Assembly (NCBI RefSeq): GCF_000517405.1
Contig: NZ_CP006568.1
Location: forward strand, 434,001 to 498,000
Direction of reading: 5' to 3'
Length of the DNA stretch: 64,000 nucleotides
From: Candidatus Sodalis pierantonius str. SOPE
Lineage (GTDB): Bacteria; Pseudomonadota; Gammaproteobacteria; Enterobacterales; Enterobacteriaceae
Below, in pieces: positions 1 through 10,900 of the stretch; position 1 is the stretch's first letter; every line of letters begins with the position of its first letter. Under the pieces are notes generated by a model that worked only from the letters and a program-made list of their open reading frames with translations, was not told the DNA's origin and made no database searches. Position numbers and translations under genes: made by a program.

Positions 1-2
1 GC

Positions 3-941
3 GATGAGGGTACCCCGTTCCGCGCCGTTGACCGAATCAGCTACCAGGTGGAACAGGGCCAGGTGCTGGGCATCGTCGGCGAATCCGGCTCGGGTAAATC
101 GGTCAGCTCGCTGGCCGTGATGGGATTGATTGATTATCCCGGCAAAGTTATGGCCGACAATCTGGTATTCAACGGCCGCGATCTGCAGAAAATTTCCGAC
201 AACGAGCGCCGCCAACTGATCGGCGCCGATATGGCCATGATTTTCCAGGATCCGATGACCAGCTTGAACTCCTGTTACACGGTGGGCTTCCAGATCATAG
301 AAGCCATCAAAGTCCACCAGGGCGGCAACCGCCGGACCCGCCGCCAGCGCGCCATCGATCTGCTGACGCTGGTGGGCATTCCCGATCCGGCCTCCCGGCT
401 GGACGTGTATCCGCATCAGCTATCCGGCGGTATGAGCCAGCGCGTGATGATAGCCATGGCCATCGCTTGTCGGCCCAAGCTGCTGATTGCCGATGAACCG
501 ACTACCGCGCTGGATGTCACCATCCAGGCGCAGATTATCGAGCTGTTGCTTGATCTGCAACAGCGCGAGAACATGGCGTTGGTACTGATTACCCACGATT
601 TGGCGCTGGTGGCGGAAGCGGCGCACCATATTATCGTGATGTACGCCGGGCAGGTGGTGGAAACCGGCAAGGAGACGGAAATTTTCCGCGCGCAGCGTCA
701 TCCCTACACCCAGGCGCTGCTGCGCGCCCCGCCGGAGTTTGCCGCCGATAAGGCGCGTCTGACGTCGCTGCCGGGCACCGTACCGGGCAAATATGACCGT
801 CCGTCGGGCTGTCTGCTTAACCCGCGCTGCCCCTATGCCACCGACCATTGTCGCCAGTCGGAGCCGGCGCTGCGCACCTTGCCGGACCGTCAGTCCAAAT
901 GTCACTATCCGCTGGATGATGCCGGGAGGCCCACCCGATGA
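3..941 (+). CDS. dppD: Dipeptide ABC transporter ATPase DppD (5' end outside window)
   Basis: ATPase subunit of the dipeptide/haem-precursor importer DppABCDF, acting at the inner face of the cytoplasmic membrane. The frame is open from base 3, and the residues before the first internal GTG (DEGTPFRAVD) match the E. coli DppD N-terminus, so the true start lies upstream of the window. Walker A (GESGSGKS), the Q-loop region (FQDPMTS), the signature (LSGGMSQR) and Walker B (LLIADEPT) are present. The C-terminal cysteine-rich oligopeptide-transporter region (CLLNPRCPYATDHC) is complete. The stop overlaps the start of dppF by 4 bp, as in an intact dpp operon. No lesion is seen. Confidence 0.95.
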   Translation, partial: DEGTPFRAVDRISYQVEQGQVLGIVGESGSGKSVSSLAVMGLIDYPGKVMADNLVFNGRDLQKISDNERRQLIGADMAMIFQDPMTSLNSCYTVGFQIIEAIKVHQGGNRRTRRQRAIDLLTLVGIPDPASRLDVYPHQLSGGMSQRVMIAMAIACRPKLLIADEPTTALDVTIQAQIIELLLDLQQRENMALVLITHDLALVAEAAHHIIVMYAGQVVETGKETEIFRAQRHPYTQALLRAPPEFAADKARLTSLPGTVPGKYDRPSGCLLNPRCPYATDHCRQSEPALRTLPDRQSKCHYPLDDAGRPTR

Positions 942-1847
942 GCGAAATCATTATCGATAACCGGTCCACCTCGCTACTGCATGCCGTGGATCTGAAAAAA
1001 TATTATCCGGTCAAGAAAGGGCTGTTCGCCGAAGAGAAACTGGTGAAAGCGCTCGACGGGGTCTCTTTTACCCTTGAGCGGGGGAAAACCCTGGCGGTGG
1101 TCGGCGAGTCGGGTTGCGGTAAATCGACCCTGGGACGTTTGTTGACCATGATCGAAACGCCGAGCGGCGGCGAGCTGTATTACCTCGGGCAGGATCTGCT
1201 CAAGCCTGACCGTACCGCCGAGCATCTGCGCCGCCAGAAGATCCAGATAGTTTTCCAGAACCCCTATGGATCGCTGAATCCGCGTAAAAAAGTGGGACAG
1301 ATTCTTGAGGAGCCGCTGCAGATCAATACCTCGCTTAGCCGGGCGGAGCGCCGGGAAAAAGCGCTGGCGATGATGGCGAAAGTGGGGTTGAAAACCGAAC
1401 ACTATGATCGCTATCCCCATATGTTTTCCGGCGGCCAGCGGCAGCGCATCGCTATCGCCCGCGGTCTGATGCTGGATCCGGATGTGGTCATCGCCGACGA
1501 ACCGGTGTTCGCGCTGGATGTCTCGGTACGGGCGCAGGTCTTGAATCTGATGATGGATCTGCAGCAGGAGATGGGATTGTCCTACGTGTTTATCTCACAC
1601 GATTTATCGGTGATAGAGCACATCGCCGACGACGTGATGGTGATGTACTTGGGCCGCTGCGTCGAGAAGGGCAGCAAAGACGCGATTTTCAACAATCCGC
1701 GTCATCCCTATACCCAAGCGCTGCTGTCCGCCACGCCCCGGCTCAATCCCGATCTGCGTCGCGCTGCAACCGCAGCTGAAAGGCTACGGCGATCAACTGG
1801 TGGCGTGCTTCGCCGTTGATCAGGATGAAGCCCAAACAGGCCGATAA
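938..1847 (+). pseudogene. dppF: dppF, dipeptide ABC transporter ATPase with 3' deletion and frameshift
   Basis: Second ATPase of the dipeptide transporter. The N-terminal 260 or so residues match DppF, with Walker A (GESGCGKST), signature (FSGGQRQR) and Walker B (VVIADEP). After TPRLNPD (about base 1756) roughly 40 residues of the family are missing, including the cysteine-rich segment. The C-terminal tail (LQPQLKGYGDQLVACFAVDQ) reappears in another frame from 1764 and stops at 1847. The shifted main frame stops at 1819. The lost segment lies outside the nucleotide-binding core, so partial function cannot be excluded. Confidence 0.88.
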
Positions 1848-1856
1848 CCACCGACT

Positions 1857-1875
1857 CAGGGGACCGTGTCCCCTG
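1857..1875. terminator. Perfect 8-bp hairpin downstream of dppF
   Basis: CAGGGGAC and GTCCCCTG form a perfect stem with a 3-nt loop, ten bases after the ancestral dppF stop. There is no T-run, so an intrinsic terminator is only possible; it may instead stabilise the 3' end of the dpp message. Confidence 0.35.
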
Positions 1876-2074
1876 ATATACCGCCTGTGTCCCCCCGTGA
1901 GATGAACAAGCGCCCGTCTCCGTCAGGGCCAGAATAGCCCAGATACCCCGTCGTTCCGCAACTAACCGAACAGGGCTACATTGGCGCCCTTATCGCTGGT
2001 TGGCTAGACGTTGGCTCTCTGTCCTCTGCACTAGGAATATACAGCATGTTCCGAAAGGTGACATTTATCCCTGA
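1876..2074. other. Intergenic stretch, no gene recognised
   Basis: No convincing coding frame, RNA gene or promoter was recognised between the dppF tail and the target duplication of the first ISL3 element. It is probably eroded intergenic DNA. Confidence 0.5.
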
Positions 2075-2206
2075 TAATACAGGGGTCTTCCCCTGTTGTG
2101 GTGGCTCAATCGACAGTTCTGAATTTTTACTTTACTTATTCTTTTGGCTGGAACTTGGACTTCTATATGGATGTCAAACGTATTTACGTTTAAAAGAATA
2201 ACGTTC

Positions 2207-2383
2207 ATGTCATGCTTAAAAAAATATGCATATGCCCCATTTATCTTACTGCCTCATGGTGTTGCAGCATCGGCCTCACCAAATATGATGTATGACACTG
2301 ATAAGAAAGACTATTCACTGTCACCAGAGGTAACGCCAAAATTATCTTGGGAGAAAAGTGAGTCTCAAGTTGATAAAACTTAA
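2207..2383 (+). pseudogene. ISL3 passenger gene, small exported protein, cut by a stop
   Basis: The frame starts MSCLKKYAYAPF, a basic N-terminus followed by a hydrophobic stretch and an Ala-Ser-Ala motif that looks like a signal-peptide cleavage site. It stops at TAA (2381-2383), where the sister copy reads CAA (Gln). Beyond the stop the frame continues with the cysteine-containing tail seen in the sister copy. A run of 7 A near 2476-2482 is 8 A in the sister copy, so the extreme C-terminus also differs. No family was recognised. Confidence 0.6.
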
Positions 2384-2506
2384 TATTGTCTTACCCCTAG
2401 CGATCCGGGATGCAGCAATATGTGGCAAAAGGAAAAAGAAAAGGAGAATGACGAGCGAATACAACATCACCAGCAAAAAAATTTTATAACTCCCTTAAAT
2501 GATTGC

Positions 2507-3730
2507 TCAAAAATTCATATTTAGTTTCCCATAGTGGAACATTACTCCCAGCTTGAAACGTTCTTTGTTCCTGAAGCCCCGTGACTTGATCCTGAGCAGC
2601 CGTATTTTGCTGTTCAGGGACTCCGCATACCCATTTGATACCCGGTTTTTCATTGCATTCAGAATGCCGTAAAGACGTTTTGCCACCATGCGGGCAATGC
2701 TGGCCATGAGCGGTATGCTGGTGTCTTTAGAGCTATCGCCATCCATTCCTGCCACAGCTTACGGCTATGATTGTCATAGCGGCGGTGCCACAGATCGCGA
2801 GCAAGCTCTTTCATTACCCAGCACTGGCTCGTTTGGGGTAACACCAGCCGGGCAACTTCTAACCTCTTTGCCCGGTACCCGAGGCGATTTTGTTTGCTGT
2901 AAAACCATAGATAGCGTGAGCGGTGGGCGTCTTTCCTGTCTGACGATGGGATCTGTTTCATCTCAGCCTGACGGGTTTTATCAACGACGGCGCAAAACAT
3001 TTTTGCCACATGGAAGTGATCGAAAGCGATTTTATCGACGGCATTGGGGAGATGGATGCGGGCTGCACTGATATAGGCCATGTTCATGTCTATAGACAGC
3101 GTTTTTATCTCATCAAGCTGGTGATCTCTCAGGCTGCGCAGATAACTGGCAAGGCTTTCTACACAGCGGTCGTCGGTCAGTTGCAAAGTGCGTCCCTGCC
3201 TGTCAGAGATAACGGTGACGTACTGGTGTCCTTTTTTGAACCCGACTTCATCCACGCAGAGGTGACGGGCGGGATAAGGGTTGTTTTATCCGGGCCAAGC
3301 CTCGTTTGACTGCGCGCATCATGATGCTGTCAACGGCATTCCAACTGAGTTTGAGCTGCTTTCTGACAGCATCCACGGTGCTGACTTTCAGCCATGAAAG
3401 AACAAAGGCTTCGAACAACAAGGTGTAGCGGCTGCCTGACCCTGCCCAGGGAACAGGCAGTGTCTGGCAACCGTGCTCGGGGCAGTCAACGCGAGGGACA
3501 TCAGCCTCAACCAGCGTGGTGAACTGACAGGTATCGAGGTGATGCCATTTACGACGCCGGTGATCATGTATGGAGCAGGATTTACCGCAGGTTGGGCAGG
3601 CCAGTTGTGTGTGCTCGGCAATGCCGACAATTACCGTCACTGATCCAGATTTTTCATCAAGAGAAAGGGATTGTACCTGCCACGGTGCGGACAGGTTAAG
3701 GATATGGGCATAGAGGGACTTTTCGTCCAT
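2507..3730 (-). pseudogene. ISL3-family transposase, two frameshifts
   Basis: The frame starts MDEKSLYAHIL at 3730 and has the N-terminal zinc-finger region of ISL3 transposases (CPTCG, then DHRRRKWHHLD, then CPEHG). Compared with the other copy it has one extra G near 3270, breaking the frame after ARIKQPLS, and two extra bases near 2735 that destroy the C-terminus. Residue positions around SRYLWFYSKQN are intact here, whereas copy 2 has a stop at that Gln. The two copies are therefore inactivated independently. Confidence 0.88.
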
Positions 3731-3856
3731 GGCAGACTCCTCAAAAATCAAGACTGTCATCATAATGCCCTTAGCCACCACAACAGGGGAAGACCCTAAT
3801 GCAGACACTCATTCAAGGCCTAAAACTCATTGACTTCTAAGGCTATGGCTAGTCGA

Positions 3857-4015
3857 TCAATTGCACCCCTTTGCGGATAAAATCCAAAGGTATGTATTTA
3901 TCAAGGCCGGTATGCCGGCAATATTCAATAAGCTGAACGAGACTGTGAACGCGGCCTTGTTGTAAATATTCATGAGGTGCACGTCAACCGTTTTATAGGA
4001 AATAGCGAGTCGTTT
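3857..4015 (-). pseudogene. LuxR-type regulator, C-terminal HTH fragment (gene 1)
   Basis: Reading leftwards from the IS5 end, the frame gives KRLAISYKTVDVHLMNIYNK and stops at 3857-3859. This is the recognition-helix half of a LuxR/GerE helix-turn-helix domain plus a short tail. The N-terminal part is missing and is cut exactly at the left end of IS5 copy A. It is a different gene from the LuxR fragment at 5071-5425, since the sequence around the shared HTH differs. Confidence 0.6.
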
Positions 4016-5070
4016 GGCTTTGTTGAATAAATCGAACTTTTAGGTGACTGGCGGCTCTGATCACTACATTCGTTTCAACATCAGGTCCCCATGGCAAAGC
4101 AAAAGTTTAAAATCACCAACTGGCCCGCATACAACAATGCGCTCAGGCAGCGGGGGGACCTGACAGTATGGCTTGATGAGTCAGCCATTGCTGCATGGAC
4201 TGAGAGTACACCACCTGAACATCGTGGCCGGCCGCTTCACTACACCGATATGGCCATTACCACGGTTCTGATGATAAAGCGCGTGTTTAACCTTTCGCTC
4301 CGGGCGTTACAGGGTTTCGTTGACTCGATTTTTAAACTGATGGGGCTGTCGCTGCGCTGCCCAGATTACTCTCTGGTCAGCCGGCGAGCAAAAACCGTCG
4401 ACATCAGCATAAAAACGCCAACCCGCGGCGAAATCTCACACCTGGTCATCGATGGCACCGGCCTGAAAGTCTTCGGCGAAGGCGAATGGAAAGTCAGGCA
4501 GCATGGGGCTGAGAGGCGCAGAGTATGGCGCAAGCTTCATCTGGCAGTAGATAGCGCGACACATGAAATTATCTGTGCCGATTTATCGCTAAACGGTACG
4601 ACAGATGCGCAGGCGCTGCCCGGGCTGATTAACCAAACCCACCGGAAAATCAGGGAAGCGTCGGCTGACAGTGCTTACGATACGCGTTACTGTCATGATG
4701 CTCTGCTGAGGAAAAAAATAAAGCCGCTTATCCCACCGCGAAGTGGTGCGCAATATTGGCCAGCTCGATACCATGAGCGTAACCATGCGGTGGCAAATCA
4801 GCATCTGAGCGGCAATAACGATACCTGGAAAAAGAAAGTAGGTTATCACCGGCGTTCACTGGCTGAAACGGCCATGTTCCGGTTTAAAACACTTCTGGGT
4901 GGTCATCTGAGTCTGCATGACTATGACGCGCAGGTAGGTGAGGCAATGGCAATGGTTAAAGCACTTAACCGGATCACACTGTTAGGAATGCCAAACAGCG
5001 TCCGCATCATGTAACAATCGCCCTGATAGGGAGGAAGTCGTCACACATTTCGGATTTATTCAACAAAGCG
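4016..5070 (+). mobile_element. IS5-family (IS903-like) element, copy A
   Basis: The 1055-bp element begins GGCTTTGTTGAATAAATC and ends GGATTTATTCAACAAAGCG, the terminal repeats typical of the IS903 subgroup. The 9-bp flanks do not match each other (GAGTCGTTT left, CGTTGTAGG right), so the present junctions come from recombination, not a simple insertion. The right flank matches the left-end flank of copy E. Confidence 0.95.
4091..5014 (+). CDS. IS5-family transposase, copy A (intact)
   Basis: This is a full-length 307-residue DDE transposase. The first acidic residue is in LVIDGTGLK, the second in the TTDAQALPGL region, and the Y-x2-R-x3-E-x6-K signature is seen in YHRRSLAETAMFRFK. It differs from other copies at a few residues (for example SLNGTTD instead of SLSGTTD). 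The start ATG lies 75 bp inside the left end. No lesion is visible, so it is potentially active. Confidence 0.95.
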   Translation: MAKQKFKITNWPAYNNALRQRGDLTVWLDESAIAAWTESTPPEHRGRPLHYTDMAITTVLMIKRVFNLSLRALQGFVDSIFKLMGLSLRCPDYSLVSRRAKTVDISIKTPTRGEISHLVIDGTGLKVFGEGEWKVRQHGAERRRVWRKLHLAVDSATHEIICADLSLNGTTDAQALPGLINQTHRKIREASADSAYDTRYCHDALLRKKIKPLIPPRSGAQYWPARYHERNHAVANQHLSGNNDTWKKKVGYHRRSLAETAMFRFKTLLGGHLSLHDYDAQVGEAMAMVKALNRITLLGMPNSVRIM

Positions 5071-5425
5071 CGTTGTAGGCACAATTTCTGAAGCCAGACC
5101 CTTACTTTTTTTCTCAGCCATGAATTATATCAACGGTAAATCGCCGGTTAAGCTAACTACGCATTTGTCGGATAACACTTTTACGGAGCGAGAGCTCGAA
5201 ATTATCTTCTTTTCTTATCAAGGGTTGAGCAGCAAGGAAATAGCGCTACGCCTGGGAATTTCACGTCGCACGGTAGAAAATAGGCTTTGCGGGCTTTATC
5301 AAAGGGCAAATGTTCATAATATTCAGCAATTCAGAGAGTTTTGCAAAGATTTAAGCTTTGATTATTATATTCCCGAGTCTTTTTTGCAGCCGAAAATTAT
5401 CGTCATAGAGGCTGTTAATGCCTAA
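5071..5425 (+). pseudogene. LuxR-type regulator, 3' part (gene 2), split by IS5
   Basis: The frame is open from the IS5 end: VVGTISEARPLLFFSAMNY, then a linker, then a LuxR/GerE HTH (FTERELEIIFF, SSKEIALRLGISRRTVENRL) and a C-terminal tail ending at 5425. An internal ATG at 5120 exists, but the HTH protein clearly continues upstream. The missing 5' part is at 30223-30373 on the minus strand. Joining the two through the 9-bp flank CGTTGTAGG gives one uninterrupted frame. Confidence 0.82.
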
Positions 5426-6165
5426 TATTTTTGAGATATTGGTCAGGATTTATACGCCAAGCCTGTTCTACGCTTTTTTTTTATTACGTTCATATTGCAT
5501 GATTTTGTGTTTAACTAATAGGCTTTAATTCGCGGCGTCGATTGATTAATAAACCACGATGACAGTCGGTGTGTCGCGCCGCAAGCCACGTTTCCACGCT
5601 TCCACGCTTTGGCTTTGGCGGATTGCGCCGCCTGGTAAATGAATCCCACTAAAGCAGGGCCATTTAATACTAGCGGCAATGACCTGTAATGCACTTGCGC
5701 TACCAGCGGAAACGTATAAGTTCAACGGCACGCTCTAAGGGGCGACCTCCTGCTGTGCGAGCGGCCATTCGTGCAAGAGCGGTTGGAGGAGGTGAGCAAC
5801 GTTCCCGGTGCCGGGACCGGGTAGGGGCATTTCAATCGTGGATTGAATACCGTTTTGCCGCTGTGTCGAATGAACGCGCGCGACGTGCCGGTTGGTGAAG
5901 GCACGTCACCCGCAACGGAACGATCTTCGTCGCCGCGATTTTAATCAGCGCCTGCGCTGAAGGTTACCGGTACCAGGGGCGCGTCTTGGTCATCTCCATT
6001 TTCTCCGCTTAGCCTCTATTAAATAAAGATCCCTTTCCGTTTAGCTTCCATTTAAATCAAGGTCGTGGAATTTGACATATATCATGCAATAGACTTTTTT
6101 GTAATGTTAGCATTTCCATGATTAATCGGCTTAGGCGTTTATCAGCTTATAGCGCGGTTATTTCA
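5426..6165. other. About 740 bp without a recognisable gene
   Basis: The stretch contains only short overlapping frames on both strands with no protein family that I recognise. The first part is AT-rich and the middle (about 5540-5960) is GC-rich and may be a decayed gene. No RNA gene or clear repeat was found. Confidence 0.5.
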
Positions 6166-6174
6166 CCCTTATGC

Positions 6175-7229
6175 GGCTTTGTTGAATAAATCGAACTTTT
6201 AGGTGACTGGCGGCTCTGATCACTACATTCGTTTCAACATCAGGTCCCCATGGCAAAGCAAAAGTTTAAAATTACCAACTGGCCCGCATATAACAATGCG
6301 CTCAGGCAGCGGGGGGACCTGACAGTATGGCTTGATGAGTCAGCCATTGCTGCATGGACTGAGAGTACACCACCTGAACATCGTGGCCGGCCGCTTCACT
6401 ACACCGATATGGCCATTACCACGGTTCTGATGATAAAGCGCGTGTTTAACCTTTCGCTCCGGGCGTTACAGGGTTTCGTTGATTCGATTTTTAAACTGAT
6501 GGGGCTGTCGCTGCGCTGCCCAGATTACTCTCTGGTCAGCCGGCGAGCAAAAACCGTCGACATCAGCATAAAAACGCCAATCCGCGGCGAAATCTCACAC
6601 CTGGTCATCGATGGCACCGGCCTGAAAGTCTTCGGCGAAGGCGAATGGAAAGTCAGGCAGCATGGGGCTGAGAGGCGCAGAGTATGGCGCAAGCTTCATC
6701 TGGCAGTAGATAGCGTGACACATGAAATTATCTGTGCCGATTTATCGCTAAGCGGTACGACAGATGCGCAGGCGCTGCCCGGGCTGATTAACCAAACCCA
6801 CCGGAAAATCAGGGAAGCGTCGGCTGACAGTGCTTACGATACGCGTTACTGTCATGATGCACTACTGAGGAAAAAAATAAAGCCGCTTATCCCACCGCGA
6901 AGTGGTGCGCAATATTGGCCAGCTCGATACCATGAGCGTAACCATGCGGTGGCAAATCAGCATCTGAGCGGCAATAACGATACCTGGAAAAAGAAAGTAG
7001 ATTATCACCGGCGTTCACTGGCTGAAACGGCCATGTTCCGGTTTAAAACACTTCTGGGTGGTCATCTGAGTCTGCATGACTATGACGCGCAGGTAGGTAA
7101 GGCAATGGCAATGGTTAAAGCACTTAACCGGATCACACTGTTAGGAATGCCAAACAGCGTCCGCATCATGTAACAATCGCCCTGATAGGGAGGAAATCGT
7201 CACAAATTTCGGATTTATTCAACAAAGCG
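6175..7229 (+). mobile_element. IS5-family (IS903-like) element, copy B, with matching 9-bp target duplication
   Basis: The 1055-bp element is flanked by CCCTTATGC on both sides (6166-6174 and 7230-7238), a perfect 9-bp duplication. This copy is therefore in its original insertion site. It interrupts a short minus-strand frame. Its nucleotide variants (GATAGCGTGACAC in the transposase) group it with copies G and I. Confidence 0.96.
6250..7173 (+). CDS. IS5-family transposase, copy B (intact)
   Basis: This is a 307-residue open frame. Compared with copy A it has Ile instead of Thr after IKTP, Val in VDSVTHEII, Asp in KKVDYHRR and Lys in DAQVGKAM. The catalytic DDE residues and the Y-R-E-K signature are retained. 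Confidence 0.94.
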   Translation: MAKQKFKITNWPAYNNALRQRGDLTVWLDESAIAAWTESTPPEHRGRPLHYTDMAITTVLMIKRVFNLSLRALQGFVDSIFKLMGLSLRCPDYSLVSRRAKTVDISIKTPIRGEISHLVIDGTGLKVFGEGEWKVRQHGAERRRVWRKLHLAVDSVTHEIICADLSLSGTTDAQALPGLINQTHRKIREASADSAYDTRYCHDALLRKKIKPLIPPRSGAQYWPARYHERNHAVANQHLSGNNDTWKKKVDYHRRSLAETAMFRFKTLLGGHLSLHDYDAQVGKAMAMVKALNRITLLGMPNSVRIM

Positions 7230-7543
7230 CCCTTATGCATGTCGCTTGCGCTGTTTTGTCGTCTCATTAACAAATCAGCGCAATAAGTTGAAAAGGCCTG
7301 CTGAAAAGTCGTTATTAAGCCAATAGCCATTGCAAAGGCCCTTATTTTAGCGCGTAACGGACAAGTTATTGCCCGTGCGAGTGTCTGTGATATGGCCAAA
7401 GTTTTATTGCCGGCGTTACAAATAGCATTTGTTGTATAGGCCGTAGTGGGTTGGTTGAAATGCGAGGCGGTTATTTTCCCCTGTGTCAGCCTCTTAATTC
7501 GTCCACTGTTTTGTTGCGGCTCGACATATTTTATGCACCTCAT
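7230..7543 (-). pseudogene. Unrecognised small ORF interrupted by IS5 copy B
   Basis: The minus-strand frame starts at 7543 (MRCIKYVEPQQ) and runs into IS5 copy B. If the IS and one target duplication are removed, it continues from 6174 as HKGEITAL and stops, giving about 110 residues. No family, signal or membrane segment is evident. It may be a chance frame; the clean IS junction only shows that ordinary chromosomal sequence was hit. Confidence 0.3.
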
Positions 7544-7970
7544 TCATTTACTTGGCCGGTGCTCAGAGCACGTGTCGGGAAGGTGATTATCATTTCAGCG
7601 CGCGGCGGAGTTGTTTAAGCTGCCACCCTTGCTACCGCCTGTCCCTTAGCGGTGGCTGAAATGGAGGGGCGCAAAGTACCGGCAATATTGCACGCGGGAT
7701 TTGGCGCTAGCGCCTTCTTGCGCGGCCGGACCTGGCTTTGCTGAAAACGGCAAGGCTCGACGCCGGATGCCATAAGCGGGTTGCTTGCTACACCCTACAG
7801 CGCAGCGCGAATCATCGCGGGTTCGACGATGGCGGGTGAGAGGATTTACCCGTTGCCGACATCGGGTGTACATTAATGATCTCTCAAGGCCATTGCGCCG
7901 TTAGCGAAACACCCTGCGTCTTGGCAATGAAGTCATCTGACGGGGCTTACGCCCTTACTGGAGAAGCGCC
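7544..7970. other. Upstream region of narG, no gene recognised
   Basis: This is the 427 bp between the small ORF and narG. No narK, narX or narL remnant could be read in any frame. The narG ribosome-binding site (GGAGAAG, about 7960-7966) precedes the ATG at 7971. I could not identify a convincing FNR or NarL site by eye. Confidence 0.45.
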
Positions 7971-10900
7971 ATGAGTAAACTCCTTGACCGCTTTCGCTAT
8001 TTCAAGCAGAAAGGGGAAACCTTTGCCGCGGGTCATGGGCAGATGTACCACACCAATCGTGACTGGGAAGACAGTTATTGCCAACGCTGGCAATACGACA
8101 AAGTTGTGCGTTCTACCCACGGCGTTAACTGTACCGGCTCCTGTAGCTGGAAGATCTACGTCAAAAACGGTTTGGTGACGTGGGAAACGCAGCAAACGGA
8201 TTATCCGCGTACCCGGCCGGACATACCAAATCACGAGCCGCGCGGCTGCCCGCGCGGTGCCAGCTATTCGTGGTATCTCTACAGTGCCAATTGCTTAAAA
8301 TATCCGTTAATTCGCAAGGCGCTGCTTAAACTGTGGCGGGAGGCGCGCTGCCAGCATCACGATCCGGTGGCGGCCTGGCAGTCAATCATGGCCGATGAGC
8401 AAAAATGTCAACACTATAAAGCGCAGCGTGGCCGCGGCGGGTTTGTCCGTTCCAGCTGGCAGGAGCTTAATCCGCTGATTGCCGCGGCCAATATTTGGAC
8501 GATTAAAAACGTCGGGTCGGATCGCGTGGTGGGGTTTTCGCCCATCCCTGCCAGCTGCGCGCGGCCGATTTGGTGAATAACCTCGGCGAGGAGAATAATC
8601 CGCAATGGAAAACCGTCGCCTTCGACAGCGCGGGTGAATTAGCGGTGCCGAATGGCTCGATCGGTTTTCGCTGGGGGGAGACGGGTAAATGGAATCTTGA
8701 ACAGAAAGCCAACGGTCAGGCGACCCAGTGGCTGCTCAGCCTGCTTGAGCAGCGCGATGACGTGCTGGATGTGGCCTTTGCGTATTTTGGCGGGCTGGAG
8801 AACCCGCATTTTCGTCATGTGAAGCAAGACGCCATCCTGGTGCATAAACTGTCGGTAAAATTTCTGCGGCTGGCCGACGGTTCTCGGGTGCCGGTCACCA
8901 CGGTTTATGATCTTACCCTCGCCAATTACGGCGTCGATCGCGGTCTCGATGACAACAACTGCGCGAACGGCTATCACGAGATATGCGCCTATTCACCGGC
9001 ATGGGCCGAGCAGATTTGCGGCGTCCCGCGTGAGCAGATCGCGCAAATTGCCCGTGAGTTTGGTGCCAGCGCCCATAAAACCCATGGCCGGGCGATGATC
9101 ATCCTCGGTGCGGGCATCAACCACTGGTATCACATGGATATGAGCTACCGCGCGCTGATCAACATGCTGATTTTTTGTGGCTGCGTCGGCCAGAGCGGCG
9201 GCGGCTGGGCGCACTATGTCGGTCAGGAGAAACTTCGGCCGCAAACGGGATGGTTGCCGCTGGCCTTTGCGCTCGACTGGCATCGTCCCGCCGCGTCAAA
9301 TGAATAGCACCTCCTTTTTCTACAATCACGCCAGCCAATGGCGTTATGAGAAATTGCAGGCGCAGGCGCTGCTGTCGCCGCTGGCGGATGCCGAGGACTA
9401 TGCGGGTCATTTGCTCGACTTTAATGTGCGCGCCGAGCGCATGGGCTGGTTGCCCTCTTCCCCGCAGCACAATGTCAATCCGCTGTACATCGCCGCCAAA
9501 GCACGACTGGCCGGGCAATCAGCCGAAGATTGGACCGCGTGTGCGCTTAAATCGGGCGAACTGCGTATGGCCTGCGAACAGCCGGAGAGCGGCAACAATC
9601 ATCCGCGCAATATGTTTATCTGGCACTCCAACCTGTTGGGTTCCTCCGGCAAAGGGCATGAATACATGCTGCGCTATCTGCTCGGTGCCGAAAGCGGCAT
9701 ACAGGGTGAACCGCTGACGGATGAGGCGCTTATGCCTAAGGAAGTGGAGTGGCGCACGGCGGCGCTTGAAGGGAAATTGGATTTGCTGGTCACGCTCGAC
9801 TTCCGCATGTCGAGTACCTGCCTGTTCTCCGACATCGTCCTTCCTACTGCCACCTGGTATGAAAAAGACGACATGAACACCTCCGACATGCATCCGTTTA
9901 TCCACCCGCTTTCCGCCGCGGTCGATCCGGCGTGGGAGTCGAAAAGCGATTGGGAGATTTACAAGGGTATCGCCAAAACCTTTTCGCAGCTGTGCGTCGG
10001 CCATCTCGGTTATGAAACCGATGTCGTGCTGCAACCTATTCAGCATGACACCCCGGCCGAACTGGCCCAAGGTGGTGACATCCGCGACTGGAAAAAGGGG
10101 GAGTGCGATCTGATCCCCGGCCAGACCGCACCGCATATCATCATCGTGCAGCGTGATTATCCGGCGACCTATGAACGCTTCACCGCCGTCGGCCCGCTGC
10201 TGGAACAGCTCGGCAACGGCGGCAAGGGCATACGCTGGAATATCGATAAAGAAGTCGAGCTATTACGCCAGCTGAATCATGTCAAATCAAAGGGGCCGGC
10301 CAAGGGACAACCGCAGATCAATAGCGCGATTGATGCCGCCGAGATGATTCTCACGCTGGCGCCGGAAACCAATGGTCGGGCGGCGGTAAAAGCCTGGCGG
10401 GCGCTGAGTGAATTTACCAGCCGCGATCACGCGCACCTGGAGCGGCCAAAAGAAGAGGAAAAAATCTGCTTTCGCGATATTCAGGCGCAGCCGCGCAAAA
10501 TTATCTCTAGCCTAACCTGGTCGGGGCTGGAAGCTGAGCACGTCGCCTATAACGCCGGCTACACCTGGCGCACTGGCGCACTGGCGCACGCTAAGCGGTC
10601 GTCAGCAGTTGTATCAGGACCATCCGTGGATGCGCGCCTTTGGTGAAAGTCGTGGCTTATCGTCCGCCGGTGGATACGCGCAGCTTGGCTGGTCTACAGC
10701 ATATTCCCTCCAACGGATTCCCGGAGAAGGCGCTGAACTTCCTGACGCCGCACCAGAAATGGGGCATCCACTCCACCTACAGCGACAACCTGCTGATGCT
10801 GACGTTGTTGCGCGGTGGGCCCATCGTCTGGATGAGCGAGACCGATGCCCGTGAACTTAGCATAGCCGACAACGACTGGATTGAAGCCTTCAACGCTAAC

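Larger units (their letters stand above)
2083..3796 (-). mobile_element. ISL3-family insertion sequence, copy 1
   Basis: The 1714-bp element is bounded by inverted repeats starting GGGTCTTCCCCTGTTGTGG on each outer side. The flanking 8-mers are TAATACAG (2075-2082) and TAATGCAG (3797-3804), an 8-bp target duplication with one mismatch, the size expected for ISL3. It contains a transposase on the minus strand and a divergent passenger ORF. Both genes are broken here. A 1712-bp sister copy lies at 59585-61296 in the opposite orientation. Confidence 0.92.

Noticed and set aside
420..905. Long minus-strand frame opposite dppD
   Set aside because: It is the shadow of a GC-rich intact gene in another frame, with no family resemblance.
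5500..5960. Possible RNA gene or transposon remnant in the GC-rich stretch
   Set aside because: No stable structure, family motif or repeat could be supported by eye.
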